From Pseudomonas knackmussii B13 (GTDB taxonomy: Bacteria > Pseudomonadota > Gammaproteobacteria > Pseudomonadales > Pseudomonadaceae): a stretch of 64,000 nt of DNA. The translations under genes and the position numbers were made by a program. The DNA is taken from NCBI RefSeq assembly GCF_000689415.1, contig NZ_HG322950.1, forward strand, positions 5,773,501-5,837,500, in the 5' to 3' direction. How positions within the stretch are numbered: position 1 is the first letter of the stretch; the number at the start of each line of letters is the position of its first letter. Shown in pieces: positions 53,631 through 62,447 of this stretch. A model generated the notes under the pieces. It saw nothing but the letters and a program-made list of their open reading frames with translations. It did no database searches and had not been told where the DNA came from.

Positions 53631-54827
53631 ATGACCCTGCCCAGCTTGCGTCTGAAAGCCAATGCCGAGCGCCGCCTGCGCGCCGGCCACCTGTGGGTCT
53701 ACAGCAACGAGGTGGATGTCCACGCCACGCCGCTGAACGCCTTCGCCGCCGGCGACCAGGCGATCCTCGAGATGGCCAACGGCAAGCCCCTGGGCGTGGT
53801 GGCGCTGAGCCCGAACAACCTGATCTGCGCGCGCCTGGTTTCCCGCGATACCAAGCACGTTCTCGACAAATCGCTGCTGGTTCACCGCATCAATGTCGCC
53901 CTGAGCCTGCGCGATCGTCTCTTCGACAAGCCCTTCTACCGCCTGGTCTACGGCGATTCCGACCTGCTCCCGGGCCTGGTGGTCGACCGCTTCGGCGATG
54001 TGCTGGTAGTGCAACTCGCCTCGGCGACCATGGAACGCCACCGCGACGACGTCCTCGCCGCGCTGCTGCAGGTGCTCAAGCCCAGCGCCGTGCTGTGGAA
54101 GAACGACTCCAGCGCGCGTGATGCCGAAGGCCTGGAGCGTTACGTGGAGAACGCCTACGGCGAAGTACCCGAGTGGGTGCCGCTGGAAGAGAACGGCGTG
54201 AAGTTCGAGGCGCCGGTGCTGGCCGGGCAGAAGACCGGCTGGTTCTACGACCACCGCATGAACCGCGCGCGCCTGGCACCCTATGTAAAGGGCAAGCGCG
54301 TCCTCGACCTGTTCAGCTACATCGGCGGCTGGGGTGTGCAGGCCGCGGCCTTCGGCGCCAGCGAAGTGATGTGCGTGGACGCATCGGGCTTCGCCCTCGA
54401 CGGCGTCGAGCGCAACGCCACCCTCAACGGTCTGGCCGAGAAGGTCGCCTGCGTCGAGGGCGACGTGTTCGACGCCCTGCGTGAGCTGAAGGCCGCCGAC
54501 GAGCGCTTCGACGTGGTCGTCGCCGACCCGCCGGCCTTCATCAAGCGCAAGAAGGACCTGAAGAACGGCGAGGCCGCCTACCGCCGCCTCAACGAACAGG
54601 CCATGCGCCTGCTGAACAAGGACGGCATCCTGGTCAGCGCCTCCTGCTCGATGCACCTGCCCGAGGACGACCTGCAGAACATCCTGCTCGGCAGCGCCCG
54701 CCACCTGGACCGCAACATCCAGCTGCTCGAGCGCGGCGGCCAGGGCCCGGACCACCCGGTACACCCGGCAATTCCGGAAACCCGCTACATCAAGAGCCTG
54801 ACCGTGCGCCTGCTGCCCAACAGCTAA
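53631..54827 (+). CDS. rlmI: 23S rRNA (cytosine-1962-C5) methyltransferase RlmI
   Basis: This 398-residue protein has an N-terminal PUA domain (~1-80, RLKANAERRLRAGHLWVYSN) and a linker with SDLLPGLVVDRFGD. The methyltransferase domain carries the SAM loop LDLFSYIGGWGVQAAAFGA, DPPAFIKRKKDLKNG and the motif SCSMHLPEDD with its catalytic Cys. GGAGCACCGCC precedes ATG 53631. It ends in a hairpin at 54841. Confidence 0.93.
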   Translation: MTLPSLRLKANAERRLRAGHLWVYSNEVDVHATPLNAFAAGDQAILEMANGKPLGVVALSPNNLICARLVSRDTKHVLDKSLLVHRINVALSLRDRLFDKPFYRLVYGDSDLLPGLVVDRFGDVLVVQLASATMERHRDDVLAALLQVLKPSAVLWKNDSSARDAEGLERYVENAYGEVPEWVPLEENGVKFEAPVLAGQKTGWFYDHRMNRARLAPYVKGKRVLDLFSYIGGWGVQAAAFGASEVMCVDASGFALDGVERNATLNGLAEKVACVEGDVFDALRELKAADERFDVVVADPPAFIKRKKDLKNGEAAYRRLNEQAMRLLNKDGILVSASCSMHLPEDDLQNILLGSARHLDRNIQLLERGGQGPDHPVHPAIPETRYIKSLTVRLLPNS

Positions 54828-54840
54828 GGCCCGACGCTCC

Positions 54841-54867
54841 CGACCGCCAGCCTTCCCCTGGCGGTCG
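54841..54867 (+). terminator. Hairpin after rlmI
   Basis: CGACCGCCAG pairs with CTGGCGGTCG around a 7-base loop 13 bp past the stop. No T tract follows; it may be a weak terminator. Confidence 0.5.
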
Positions 54868-55061
54868 GGGCCGGCGTAGAATCGCGCAATCCCTCGCCAA
54901 CACCCCCCGGCGGGCCCGTGAGCCCAGGCCGCGCGGGCGGTGACCCCGCCCCGCCTTGCAGCCCCCTCCGAACATGCAGCTCCATCTGCCGTTTGCATGT
55001 CCTTCGTACGACGCTCACGATAAGACTCTTACCGTTACCTGATTAGCCGCAGGAACTCGTC

Positions 55062-56900
55062 ATGCCCGATTACCGCTCGAAAACCTCCACCCACGGCCGC
55101 AACATGGCCGGCGCCCGCGCCCTCTGGCGCGCCACCGGGATGAAGGACGAAGACTTCAAGAAGCCGATCATCGCCATTGCCAACTCCTTCACCCAGTTCG
55201 TGCCCGGCCACGTGCACCTGAAGGACCTGGGCCAGCTGGTCGCCCGCGAGATCGAGAAGCACGGCGGTGTGGCCAAGGAATTCAACACCATCGCCGTGGA
55301 CGACGGCATCGCCATGGGCCATGACGGCATGCTGTATTCGCTGCCGAGCCGCGAGATCATCGCCGACTCCGTGGAGTACATGGTCAACGCCCACTGCGCC
55401 GACGCCATCGTCTGCATCTCCAACTGCGACAAGATCACCCCCGGCATGCTGATGGCCGCGCTGCGCCTGAACATCCCGGTGGTGTTCGTCTCCGGCGGCC
55501 CGATGGAAGCCGGCAAGACCAAGCTGGCCAACCACGGCCTGGACCTGGTCGACGCCATGGTCGTCGCCGCCGACGACTCCTGCTCCGACGAGAAGGTCGC
55601 CGAGTACGAGCGCAGCGCCTGCCCGACCTGCGGCTCCTGCTCCGGCATGTTCACCGCCAACTCGATGAACTGCCTGACCGAGGCCCTGGGCCTGTCGCTG
55701 CCGGGCAACGGCTCCACCCTGGCTACCCACGCTGACCGCGAGCAACTGTTCCTGCGTGCCGGCCGCCTGGCCGTCGAGCTGTGCCAGCGCTACTACGGCG
55801 AAGGCGACGACAGCGTGCTGCCGCGCAACATCGCCAACTTCAAGGCATTCGAGAACGCCATGACCCTCGATATCGCCATGGGCGGTTCGACCAACACCAT
55901 CCTGCACCTGCTGGCCGCCGCCCAGGAGGCGGAAGTGGCCTTCGACCTGCGCGACATCGATCGCCTGTCGCGCAAGGTGCCGCAGCTGTGCAAGGTCGCG
56001 CCGAACATCCAGAAGTACCACATGGAAGACGTGCACCGCGCCGGCGGCATCTTCTCCATCCTCGGCGAGCTGGCCCGTGGCGGCCTGCTGCACACCGACG
56101 TGAGCACCGTGCACAGCCCGAGCATGGCCGACGCCATCGCCCAGTGGGACATCACCCAAACCAAGGACGAGAAGGTCCACACCTTCTTCAAGGCCGGCCC
56201 CGCGGGCATCCCGACCCAGGTCGCGTTCAGCCAGAGCACCCGCTGGGACACCCTGGACGATGACCGCGCCGAAGGTTGCATCCGCAGCGTCGAGCACGCG
56301 TACTCGCAGGAGGGCGGCCTGGCCGTGCTGTACGGCAACATCGCCCTCGACGGCTGCGTGGTGAAGACCGCCGGCGTGGACGAATCCATCCACGTGTTCG
56401 AAGGCACCGCGAAGATCTTCGAGAGCCAGGACGGCGCCGTGAAAGGCATCCTCGCCGACGAGGTGAAGGCCGGCGACATCGTGATCATCCGCTACGAAGG
56501 CCCGAAAGGCGGCCCGGGCATGCAGGAAATGCTGTACCCGACCAGCTACCTGAAGTCCAAGGGCCTGGGCAAGGCGTGCGCCCTGCTCACCGACGGCCGC
56601 TTCTCCGGCGGCACCTCGGGCCTGTCGATCGGCCACGCCTCGCCGGAAGCCGCCGCTGGCGGCGCCATCGGCCTGGTGAAGGACGGCGACAAGGTGCTGA
56701 TCGACATCCCCAACCGCAGCATCAACCTGCTGGTGAGCGATGAAGAACTGGCCGCCCGCCGCGCCGAGCAGGACAAGAAAGGCTGGAAGCCGGCCGCCCC
56801 GCGCGCGCGCAAGGTGACCACCGCGCTCAAGGCCTACGCCCTGCTCGCCACCAGCGCCGACAAGGGCGCGGTGCGCAACAAGGCGATGCTGGAAGGCTGA
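55062..56900 (+). CDS. ilvD: Dihydroxy-acid dehydratase
   Basis: Branched-chain amino-acid synthesis: it dehydrates 2,3-dihydroxy-isovalerate and -methylvalerate to the 2-keto acids with an Fe-S cluster. The 612 residues show VDDGIAMGHDGMLYSLPSRE, cluster Cys in ISNCDKITPGML and CPTCGSCSGMFTANSMNCL, then LGLSLPGNG and DGRFSGGTSGLSIGHASPEA. ATG 55062 follows CAGGAACTCGTC. It is monocistronic with a strong terminator. Confidence 0.97.
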   Translation: MPDYRSKTSTHGRNMAGARALWRATGMKDEDFKKPIIAIANSFTQFVPGHVHLKDLGQLVAREIEKHGGVAKEFNTIAVDDGIAMGHDGMLYSLPSREIIADSVEYMVNAHCADAIVCISNCDKITPGMLMAALRLNIPVVFVSGGPMEAGKTKLANHGLDLVDAMVVAADDSCSDEKVAEYERSACPTCGSCSGMFTANSMNCLTEALGLSLPGNGSTLATHADREQLFLRAGRLAVELCQRYYGEGDDSVLPRNIANFKAFENAMTLDIAMGGSTNTILHLLAAAQEAEVAFDLRDIDRLSRKVPQLCKVAPNIQKYHMEDVHRAGGIFSILGELARGGLLHTDVSTVHSPSMADAIAQWDITQTKDEKVHTFFKAGPAGIPTQVAFSQSTRWDTLDDDRAEGCIRSVEHAYSQEGGLAVLYGNIALDGCVVKTAGVDESIHVFEGTAKIFESQDGAVKGILADEVKAGDIVIIRYEGPKGGPGMQEMLYPTSYLKSKGLGKACALLTDGRFSGGTSGLSIGHASPEAAAGGAIGLVKDGDKVLIDIPNRSINLLVSDEELAARRAEQDKKGWKPAAPRARKVTTALKAYALLATSADKGAVRNKAMLEG

Positions 56901-56918
56901 TCGTCCCGCGTCACGAAG

Positions 56919-56950
56919 AAGCCCGGCCTAGTGCCGGGCTTTTTCTTTTC
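56919..56950 (+). terminator. Rho-independent terminator after ilvD
   Basis: AAGCCCGGC pairs with GCCGGGCTT around a 5-base loop, followed by TTTTCTTTT. Confidence 0.9.
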
Positions 56951-57003
56951 CCTGCTGCAACGAGCGCTTGCCCCCAGAGAACGCGTAGGAGCAACTGTCT
57001 TTT

Positions 57004-57077
57004 GGGCTCCCGCGTTCGCGGGAGTGACGGGATTAAGATTCGTACTCTCCTGCGTCATCCCCGCGAACGCGGGACCC
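57004..57077. repeat. Inverted intergenic repeat pair
   Basis: CTCCCGCGTTCGCGGGAGTG (with GACG following, to 57029) and its near-mirror CGTCATCCCCGCGAACGCGG (from 57053) face each other across 23 bp. This is the common GTCATTCCCGCGAANGCGGG-type genomic repeat, arranged as a divergent pair. Confidence 0.75.
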
Positions 57078-57131
57078 GGCTTCATCGCGAACAGCGCTTG
57101 CGCTGGCCCGAAGGGGAATCACCCAGAAACC

Positions 57132-57205
57132 CGTAGGAGCGAAACGCCCGCGCATCCGGGAGTCGCCATTTGCGAGCAAGGACGGGGCGCCCCTTCGTTC
57201 CTACG
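57132..57205. repeat. REP-like inverted repeat
   Basis: CGTAGGAGCGAA at 57132-57143 pairs, with one mismatch, with TTCGTTCCTACG at 57194-57205. Its flanks have the GTAGGAGC signature of the Pseudomonas REP family. A further GTAGGAGC half-element lies at about 56986. Confidence 0.65.
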
Positions 57206-57287
57206 AAAATCCCCACGCCTGTCCTATGCCACTGTCCGATCGAAGCCCAGCCCCGTAAAATTCCGCTCTTTTTTTCGGACTGCCGCC

Positions 57288-58667
57288 ATGAGTTCCCAGG
57301 AAACCCCCGTCCTCGCCGACACGAACCAGCGCGACCTGGTCTACGGCCTGGAAGACCGCCCCGCCCTGCCCATCGCCCTGCTCGCCGCGTTGCAGCACCT
57401 GCTGGCGATCATCGTCCCCATCGTCACCCCCGGCCTGCTGATCTGCCAGGCGCTGGGCGTGTCGCCGCGCGACACCAACCTGATCGTGTCGATGTCGCTG
57501 GTCATCTCTGGCATCGCCACCTTCGTCCAGTGCAAGCGCTTCGGGCCCTTCGGCGCCGGGCTGCTGATCGTCCAGGGCACCAGCTTCAACTTCGTCGGCC
57601 CGCTGATCGCCGGTGGCGCGCTGATGGTCAAGCAGGGCACGCCGGTCGAGCAGGTGATGGCGGCGATCTTCGGCGTGGTCATGGCCGGCTCCTTCATCGA
57701 GATGGGCGTATCGCGCATCCTGCCGTTCGTGAAGCGCCTGATCACCCCGCTGGTGACCGGCATCGTCGTGCTGATGATCGGCCTGACCCTGATCAAGGTT
57801 GGCCTGATCAGCATGGGCGGCGGCTTCTCGGCGATGAGCAACGGCACCTTCGCCAATAGCGAGAACCTGCTGCTGTCGGGCAGCGTCCTGGCGATCATCG
57901 TCGCGCTCAACCGCATCCCGGTGGTGTGGATGCGCAGCGGCGCCATCGTCATCGCCCTCGCCGTCGGCTACGCGCTGGCCGGCTACCTGGGCCGACTGGA
58001 CTTCACCGGCATGCACCAGGCCGCGCTGTTCCAGGTGCCGACCCCGCTGCACTTCGGCCTGAGCTTCTCCTGGAGCCTGTTCATCCCGATGCTGGTGATC
58101 TACCTGGTCACCTCGCTCGAAGCCATCGGCGACGTCACCGCCACCAGCAAGGTGTCGAAGCAGCCGGTGGAAGGCCCGCTGTGGATGCAGCGGATCAAGG
58201 GCGGGGTGCTGGTGAACGGCGCCAACTCGCTGCTGGCCGGGGTGTTCAACACCTTCCCCAGCTCGGTCTTCGCGCAGAACAACGGCGTGATCCAGCTGAC
58301 CGGCGTGGCCAGCCGCCACATCGGCCTGTGGATCGCTGCGATGCTGATCGTCCTCGGCCTCTTCCCCAGCGTCGCCGGGATCATCCAGGCGGTGCCCGAG
58401 CCGGTGCTCGGCGGCGCGGCCATGGTGATGTTCGGCGCGGTCGCAGCCTCGGGCATCAACATCCTCGCCGGCATCCAGCTCGACCGTCGCGCGCTGCTGA
58501 TCATCGCCGTCAGCCTGGCCCTCGGCCTGGGCGTGTCGCAGGTGCCAGAGTTCCTCGCGCACATGCCGGCCGCCCTGCGCAACGTGCTGGAGTCCGGTGT
58601 CGCCACTGGCGGCATCTGCGCCCTGCTGCTGAACTGGTTCCTGCCGGAGGCAAAGGCACAGGCCTGA
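57288..58667 (+). CDS. NCS2-family nucleobase (uracil/xanthine) permease
   Basis: This 459-residue inner-membrane symporter of the nucleobase-ascorbate transporter family has 14 expected membrane segments. The start is ATG 57288 (MSSQETPVLADTNQRDLVYG). ALLAALQHLLAIIVPIVTPG is the first segment. The family signature QNNGVIQLTGVASR is complete, and SLEAIGDVTATS carries the substrate-site Glu. Substrate (xanthine, urate or uracil) is not decidable by eye; the form is closer to the xanthine/urate branch. No purine-degradation genes are adjacent. Confidence 0.88.
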   Translation: MSSQETPVLADTNQRDLVYGLEDRPALPIALLAALQHLLAIIVPIVTPGLLICQALGVSPRDTNLIVSMSLVISGIATFVQCKRFGPFGAGLLIVQGTSFNFVGPLIAGGALMVKQGTPVEQVMAAIFGVVMAGSFIEMGVSRILPFVKRLITPLVTGIVVLMIGLTLIKVGLISMGGGFSAMSNGTFANSENLLLSGSVLAIIVALNRIPVVWMRSGAIVIALAVGYALAGYLGRLDFTGMHQAALFQVPTPLHFGLSFSWSLFIPMLVIYLVTSLEAIGDVTATSKVSKQPVEGPLWMQRIKGGVLVNGANSLLAGVFNTFPSSVFAQNNGVIQLTGVASRHIGLWIAAMLIVLGLFPSVAGIIQAVPEPVLGGAAMVMFGAVAASGINILAGIQLDRRALLIIAVSLALGLGVSQVPEFLAHMPAALRNVLESGVATGGICALLLNWFLPEAKAQA

Positions 58668-58843
58668 CGCGAAAATCAGACCTGACTGACAGCCTCACGG
58701 GCAATCCGTGGGGCTGCGCGCCCCGCACAGGGGGCAAATCCGAGATGCCTTGAGCCAGATCAGGACAAGGCCGCCGACAAGCGCCCACGCTCTTCATCCC
58801 GCTGCCCCAGGGCAGCCCTCCCACTGTGCCAAACGGGGGTTCG

Positions 58844-59491
58844 ATGAATCAGGAAGCCGCGCTGACCGTCAGCATCGACGGCGAAACCATCAGCACCAGC
58901 CAAGGCCGCTCGATCCTGCAGGCCCTGCTCGACGGCGGCCGCGCACTGACCGATGGCGTCGGCTGCATGGGCCAGGGCGTCTGCGGCTCGTGCCGCGTGC
59001 TGCTGCGCCGCGCCGGCTCGGCCGAGGTCACTACCGCGCTGGCCTGTGAAACCCAGGTCGAAGACGGCATGCAGGTCAGCTTCCTCGACCACCAGCCCTC
59101 CGCCCGCCACCACCCCTACAGCCCCGCCGACTGGCAGGAAACCTGGAGCATCCAGGAGCGCCTGCACGCGACCTTCCCCGAAGCCAGCCACTGCCGCCAC
59201 TGCGGCGGGTGCGACCGCGCCCGCCCCCAGCACCCGGGGCGCCTGGAGGTGCAGAAGGGCGTGAACCTCGCGGCGGCCGGCGACCTCTCGGCGGCCTGGG
59301 TGTTCGACGAATGCATCATGTGCAACCTCTGCACCATCGCCTGCCCCGAGCACATCTCGCCCAACCACCTGGGGCTCTACGTTCGCCGCCTGAGCGCGGC
59401 GGTGGCGTTCCGCCCCTCGGACCTGACGCAGCGCCTCTGGCAGATCGACAAGGGCGAGCAACGCGTCGACCCAGACGCGGAGGTGAACTGA
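58844..59491 (+). CDS. Fe-S electron-transfer subunit (2Fe-2S plus 4Fe-4S ferredoxin domains)
   Basis: This 215-residue protein starts at ATG 58844 (MNQEAALTVSIDGETISTSQ). A plant-type ferredoxin domain carries Cys41, Cys47 and Cys50 in GCMGQGVCGSCRV, with a fourth Cys in ALACETQ. A bacterial-ferredoxin-like part has CRHCGGC and CIMCNLCTIACPEH. This differs from standard SdhB/FrdB, which is longer and has three clusters. It is the first gene of a four-gene operon and probably passes electrons between the FrdA-like and NuoF-like partners. Confidence 0.8.
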   Translation: MNQEAALTVSIDGETISTSQGRSILQALLDGGRALTDGVGCMGQGVCGSCRVLLRRAGSAEVTTALACETQVEDGMQVSFLDHQPSARHHPYSPADWQETWSIQERLHATFPEASHCRHCGGCDRARPQHPGRLEVQKGVNLAAAGDLSAAWVFDECIMCNLCTIACPEHISPNHLGLYVRRLSAAVAFRPSDLTQRLWQIDKGEQRVDPDAEVN

Positions 59492-59492
59492 A

Positions 59493-61160
59493 ATGGACCA
59501 AGGCATTCCCTACCTCCAGGCGCTGGACGCGCTGCGCCAGGGCGATTGCGGCGAGCCACCGGCGCTGGCCGACAAGCAGGGCCTGCTCGACGCCCACCAC
59601 CCCGACTACCGCCCCGGCAGCCGCGTGCCCCTGGCCATTGGCGCCAACCGTGGCGAGCAGTGCCCGCTGGCATTGGCGCGCCTGCTGCAGAGCAACAGCC
59701 AGGTGGACGACGCCGACCTCGCCGGCGCCCCGGTGGTCAACACCGATGTCCTGGTGATCGGTGCCGGCGGTGCCGGTTGCGCGGCCGCCATCACCGCCGC
59801 GGAACAGGGCGTTCGCGTGCTGCTGGCGACCAAACTGCGCTCGGGCGACAGCAACACGGTGATGGCCGAAGGTGGCATCCAGGCCGCTGTCGGTGACGAC
59901 GACAGCCTCCAGCAGCATTTCGAGGACACCCTGCGCACCGGCCACTTCTGCGCCGACCGCACCCTGGTGGCACGCCTGGCCGAATCGGGCCCGGAAACCA
60001 TTCGCTGGCTGATTTCCCAGGGCATGCTCTTCGACCTCGCCGAAGGCGGCCCCATGGGCGGCAAGCTGCTGCGCAAGAAGCCCGGCGGCGCCAGCCGCGC
60101 GCGCATCCTCTCGTACCGCGACTACACCGGCCTGGAAATGATGCGCGTGCTGCGCGAGGCGGTGGAGCTCGAACCGCGCATCACCCTGTGGAACCGCTGC
60201 CCGCTGGTCGAGCTGCTGTCCGACGAGAACGGCCAGTGCGTCGGCGCGGTGCTCTACAACCTGGAACGGCACGGCTTCATCCTGGTCCGCGCCAGCCGGG
60301 TGATCCTCGCCACCGGCGGCGCCGGGCGGCTGCACCTGAACGACTTCCCCACCTCCAACCACTACGGCGCCACCGCCGACGGCCTGGTGCTGGCCTACCG
60401 CATCGGCGCCCGGCTGCGCGAGCTGGACTCCTTCCAGTACCACCCCACGGGCCTGGCCTGGCCGTCGCACCTGCTCGGCGGGCTGATCTCCGAGGCAGCG
60501 CGCTCCGCCGGCGCCTGGCTGGTCAACGGCGAGGGCCAGCGCTTCATCGACGAGCTGCAGCCGCGCGACGTGGTGGCCGCCGCCATCCTCCGCGAATGCG
60601 CCGAAGGCCGCGGCATCGAGCGCGACGGTTTGGCTGGCGTGTTCCTCGACACCCCGGGCCTGGAGCGCCGCTTCCCCGGCCTGCTGCGCCAGCGCCTGGT
60701 GAGCCTCTGCCACCTGGCCGCGCGCAGCAACATCAACCCCACCCGCGAACCCCTGCTGGTGCGCCCGACACTGCACTACCAGAACGGCGGCGTGGGGATC
60801 GACGAGTACGGCGCCACCACGGTGCCCGGCCTGTATTGCGCCGGCGAAGTCAGCGGCGGCATCCACGGGCGCAACCGCATGATGGGCAACGCCCTGCTGG
60901 AGATCATCACCTTCGGCCGCCGCGCCGGCGCCCACGCGGCGAGCACCGCCGAGAGCAAACCGGCGCCCAAGGTCGGGCTGTTCCACCTCTACGACTGGCA
61001 GCGCCAGCTGACCCTCGCCGGCTTGCCGGTGGACGTGCGCGGCCCCCTGCTGTTCCCGCCCTACGGCAACTTCGACCTGCGCGCCGACGCCAGCCTGCGC
61101 GGCACCGCGACCGGCCAGCGTCACGCGGCCCTGCCCGGCAACCCGGAGACCGCGCCATGA
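59493..61160 (+). CDS. FrdA/SdhA-like FAD flavoprotein
   Basis: This 555-residue member of the fumarate reductase/succinate dehydrogenase flavoprotein family has a ~80-residue N-terminal extension. The FAD loop is DVLVIGAGGAGCAAAITAAE (~85-105), then SNTVMAEGGIQAAVG and a dicarboxylate-site-like FQYHPTGLAWP. GGIHGRNRMMGNALLEIITFG closes the FAD site. The C-terminal domain is shorter than in SdhA. One base separates it from the Fe-S gene, and an ATGA overlap links it to the NuoF-like gene. Likely reaction: reduction of fumarate (or a related enoate) or oxidation of succinate-like acids. Confidence 0.82.
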   Translation: MDQGIPYLQALDALRQGDCGEPPALADKQGLLDAHHPDYRPGSRVPLAIGANRGEQCPLALARLLQSNSQVDDADLAGAPVVNTDVLVIGAGGAGCAAAITAAEQGVRVLLATKLRSGDSNTVMAEGGIQAAVGDDDSLQQHFEDTLRTGHFCADRTLVARLAESGPETIRWLISQGMLFDLAEGGPMGGKLLRKKPGGASRARILSYRDYTGLEMMRVLREAVELEPRITLWNRCPLVELLSDENGQCVGAVLYNLERHGFILVRASRVILATGGAGRLHLNDFPTSNHYGATADGLVLAYRIGARLRELDSFQYHPTGLAWPSHLLGGLISEAARSAGAWLVNGEGQRFIDELQPRDVVAAAILRECAEGRGIERDGLAGVFLDTPGLERRFPGLLRQRLVSLCHLAARSNINPTREPLLVRPTLHYQNGGVGIDEYGATTVPGLYCAGEVSGGIHGRNRMMGNALLEIITFGRRAGAHAASTAESKPAPKVGLFHLYDWQRQLTLAGLPVDVRGPLLFPPYGNFDLRADASLRGTATGQRHAALPGNPETAP

Positions 61161-62419
61161 GCGAGTTCACCCCCGTCCTGCTCGCCCCTTCCGCGCAAGT
61201 AGGCGCCAACCTCCAGGCCTGGCTCGCCGGCAACGGCGGTCTGGGACTACGACGCGCCCTCAGCGATCCTGCGGCGATCATCCCACTGCTGCGCCAGGCA
61301 GACCTGCGCGGCATGGGCGGCGCCGGCTTCCCCACCTGGCGCAAATGGGCCGCCGTCGCCGAGCAGCCCGGCGGACAGGACAAGTACGTGCTGTGCAACG
61401 GCAACGAGGACGAGCCCGGCACCTTCAAGGATCGCGTCCTGCTGGAGCGCAGCCCGCACCAGGTCATCGAGGGCGCGCTGATCGCCGCGCTCGCGGTCGG
61501 CGCCAATCAGCTTCGGTTGTACGTGAACCCGCACCAGAGGGCATCGCTGGCAAGCCTGCGCGAGGCCGTCCAGCAATGGCGCCAGCACGCCCTCTGGGAC
61601 GAGCTGTGCGGCGCTCTTGGCCGCCCGCTGGAATTGCACGTGGTGGAGAGCTCCGGGCTCTACATCGGTGGCGAGGAAACGGCGGTGATCGCCAGCATCG
61701 AAGGCGGCTTCCCCTTCCCCCGCAGCAAGCCGCCCTACCCGGCCGAACAGGGCGTGGACGGCCGACCGACGCTGGTCAACAACGTCGAGACCCTGGCCAA
61801 CGTCCCGCACATCCTGCGCAATGGCGCCGACTGGTACGCAGCCCTCGGCCGTGGCCAAGCGCATGGCAGCAAGCTCTATTCGCTGTCCGGCGACGTGCTG
61901 CGCCCGGGCCTCTACGAATTGCCCATGGGCATCAGCCTGCGCGAACTGGTGTTCGGCCAGGGCGGCGGCATGCTCCTCGACCGGCCCTTCAAGGCAGTGT
62001 TCACCGGCGGCCCTTCGAACACCCTGCTGACCGCCGCCGACCTCGACGTGGCGCTCGACTTCGACAGCCTGCGCGACCGCCACTCCAGCCTCGGCACCGG
62101 CGCGATGATCGTGATTTCCGCCGGCACCAGCATCGTGCGCAAGGTCGCCGAGTACGTCGACTTCTTCGCCGCCGGCTCCTGCGGCCAGTGCCCGCCGTGC
62201 AAGACCGGCACCTACCAGCTCTCGCGCCTGCTGCGCCGCATCGACACCGGCAGCGGCGTGACCAAGGACCTGCGCGCCCTGGAAAGCCTCTGCGAGCTGC
62301 TCCCCGGCAGCGGCCGCTGCGCGCTGGTGGACGGCGCCGTCACGGTGGTGCGCAGCTCCCTCGAACAATTCGGCGACGAGTATCGCCAGCAGCTGCTCGA
62401 CTACCCGCGAGGCGGCTGA
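61157..62419 (+). CDS. NuoF-like NADH-binding FMN/Fe-S subunit
   Basis: This 420-residue protein matches the 51-kDa (NuoF/HoxF) diaphorase subunit. The FMN/NADH site reads RGMGGAGFPTWRKWAAVA, then CNGNEDEPGTFKDR and SSGLYIGGEETAVIASIEG. The 4Fe-4S site is CGQCPPCKTGTYQLSRLL with a fourth Cys in PGSGRCALVD. Stand-alone NuoF proteins serve as NAD(H) ports of hydrogenases and formate dehydrogenases. Here it would couple the FrdA-like subunit to NAD(H). ATG 61157 overlaps the previous stop. Confidence 0.88.
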   Translation: MSEFTPVLLAPSAQVGANLQAWLAGNGGLGLRRALSDPAAIIPLLRQADLRGMGGAGFPTWRKWAAVAEQPGGQDKYVLCNGNEDEPGTFKDRVLLERSPHQVIEGALIAALAVGANQLRLYVNPHQRASLASLREAVQQWRQHALWDELCGALGRPLELHVVESSGLYIGGEETAVIASIEGGFPFPRSKPPYPAEQGVDGRPTLVNNVETLANVPHILRNGADWYAALGRGQAHGSKLYSLSGDVLRPGLYELPMGISLRELVFGQGGGMLLDRPFKAVFTGGPSNTLLTAADLDVALDFDSLRDRHSSLGTGAMIVISAGTSIVRKVAEYVDFFAAGSCGQCPPCKTGTYQLSRLLRRIDTGSGVTKDLRALESLCELLPGSGRCALVDGAVTVVRSSLEQFGDEYRQQLLDYPRGG

Positions 62420-62447
62420 TCGGTTCGCTCATTCTTCAGGACGCATC

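Larger units (their letters stand above)
56951..57287. other. Repeat-rich intergenic stretch between ilvD and the NCS2 permease
   Basis: No gene is supported, although an open frame runs through it in phase with the permease. It is filled by two palindromic repeat units listed separately. The permease promoter probably lies after 57205. Confidence 0.65.

Noticed and set aside
59316..61124. Minus-strand frame of 602 codons
   Set aside because: Antisense of the FrdA-like gene, whose FAD and active-site motifs are unmistakable.
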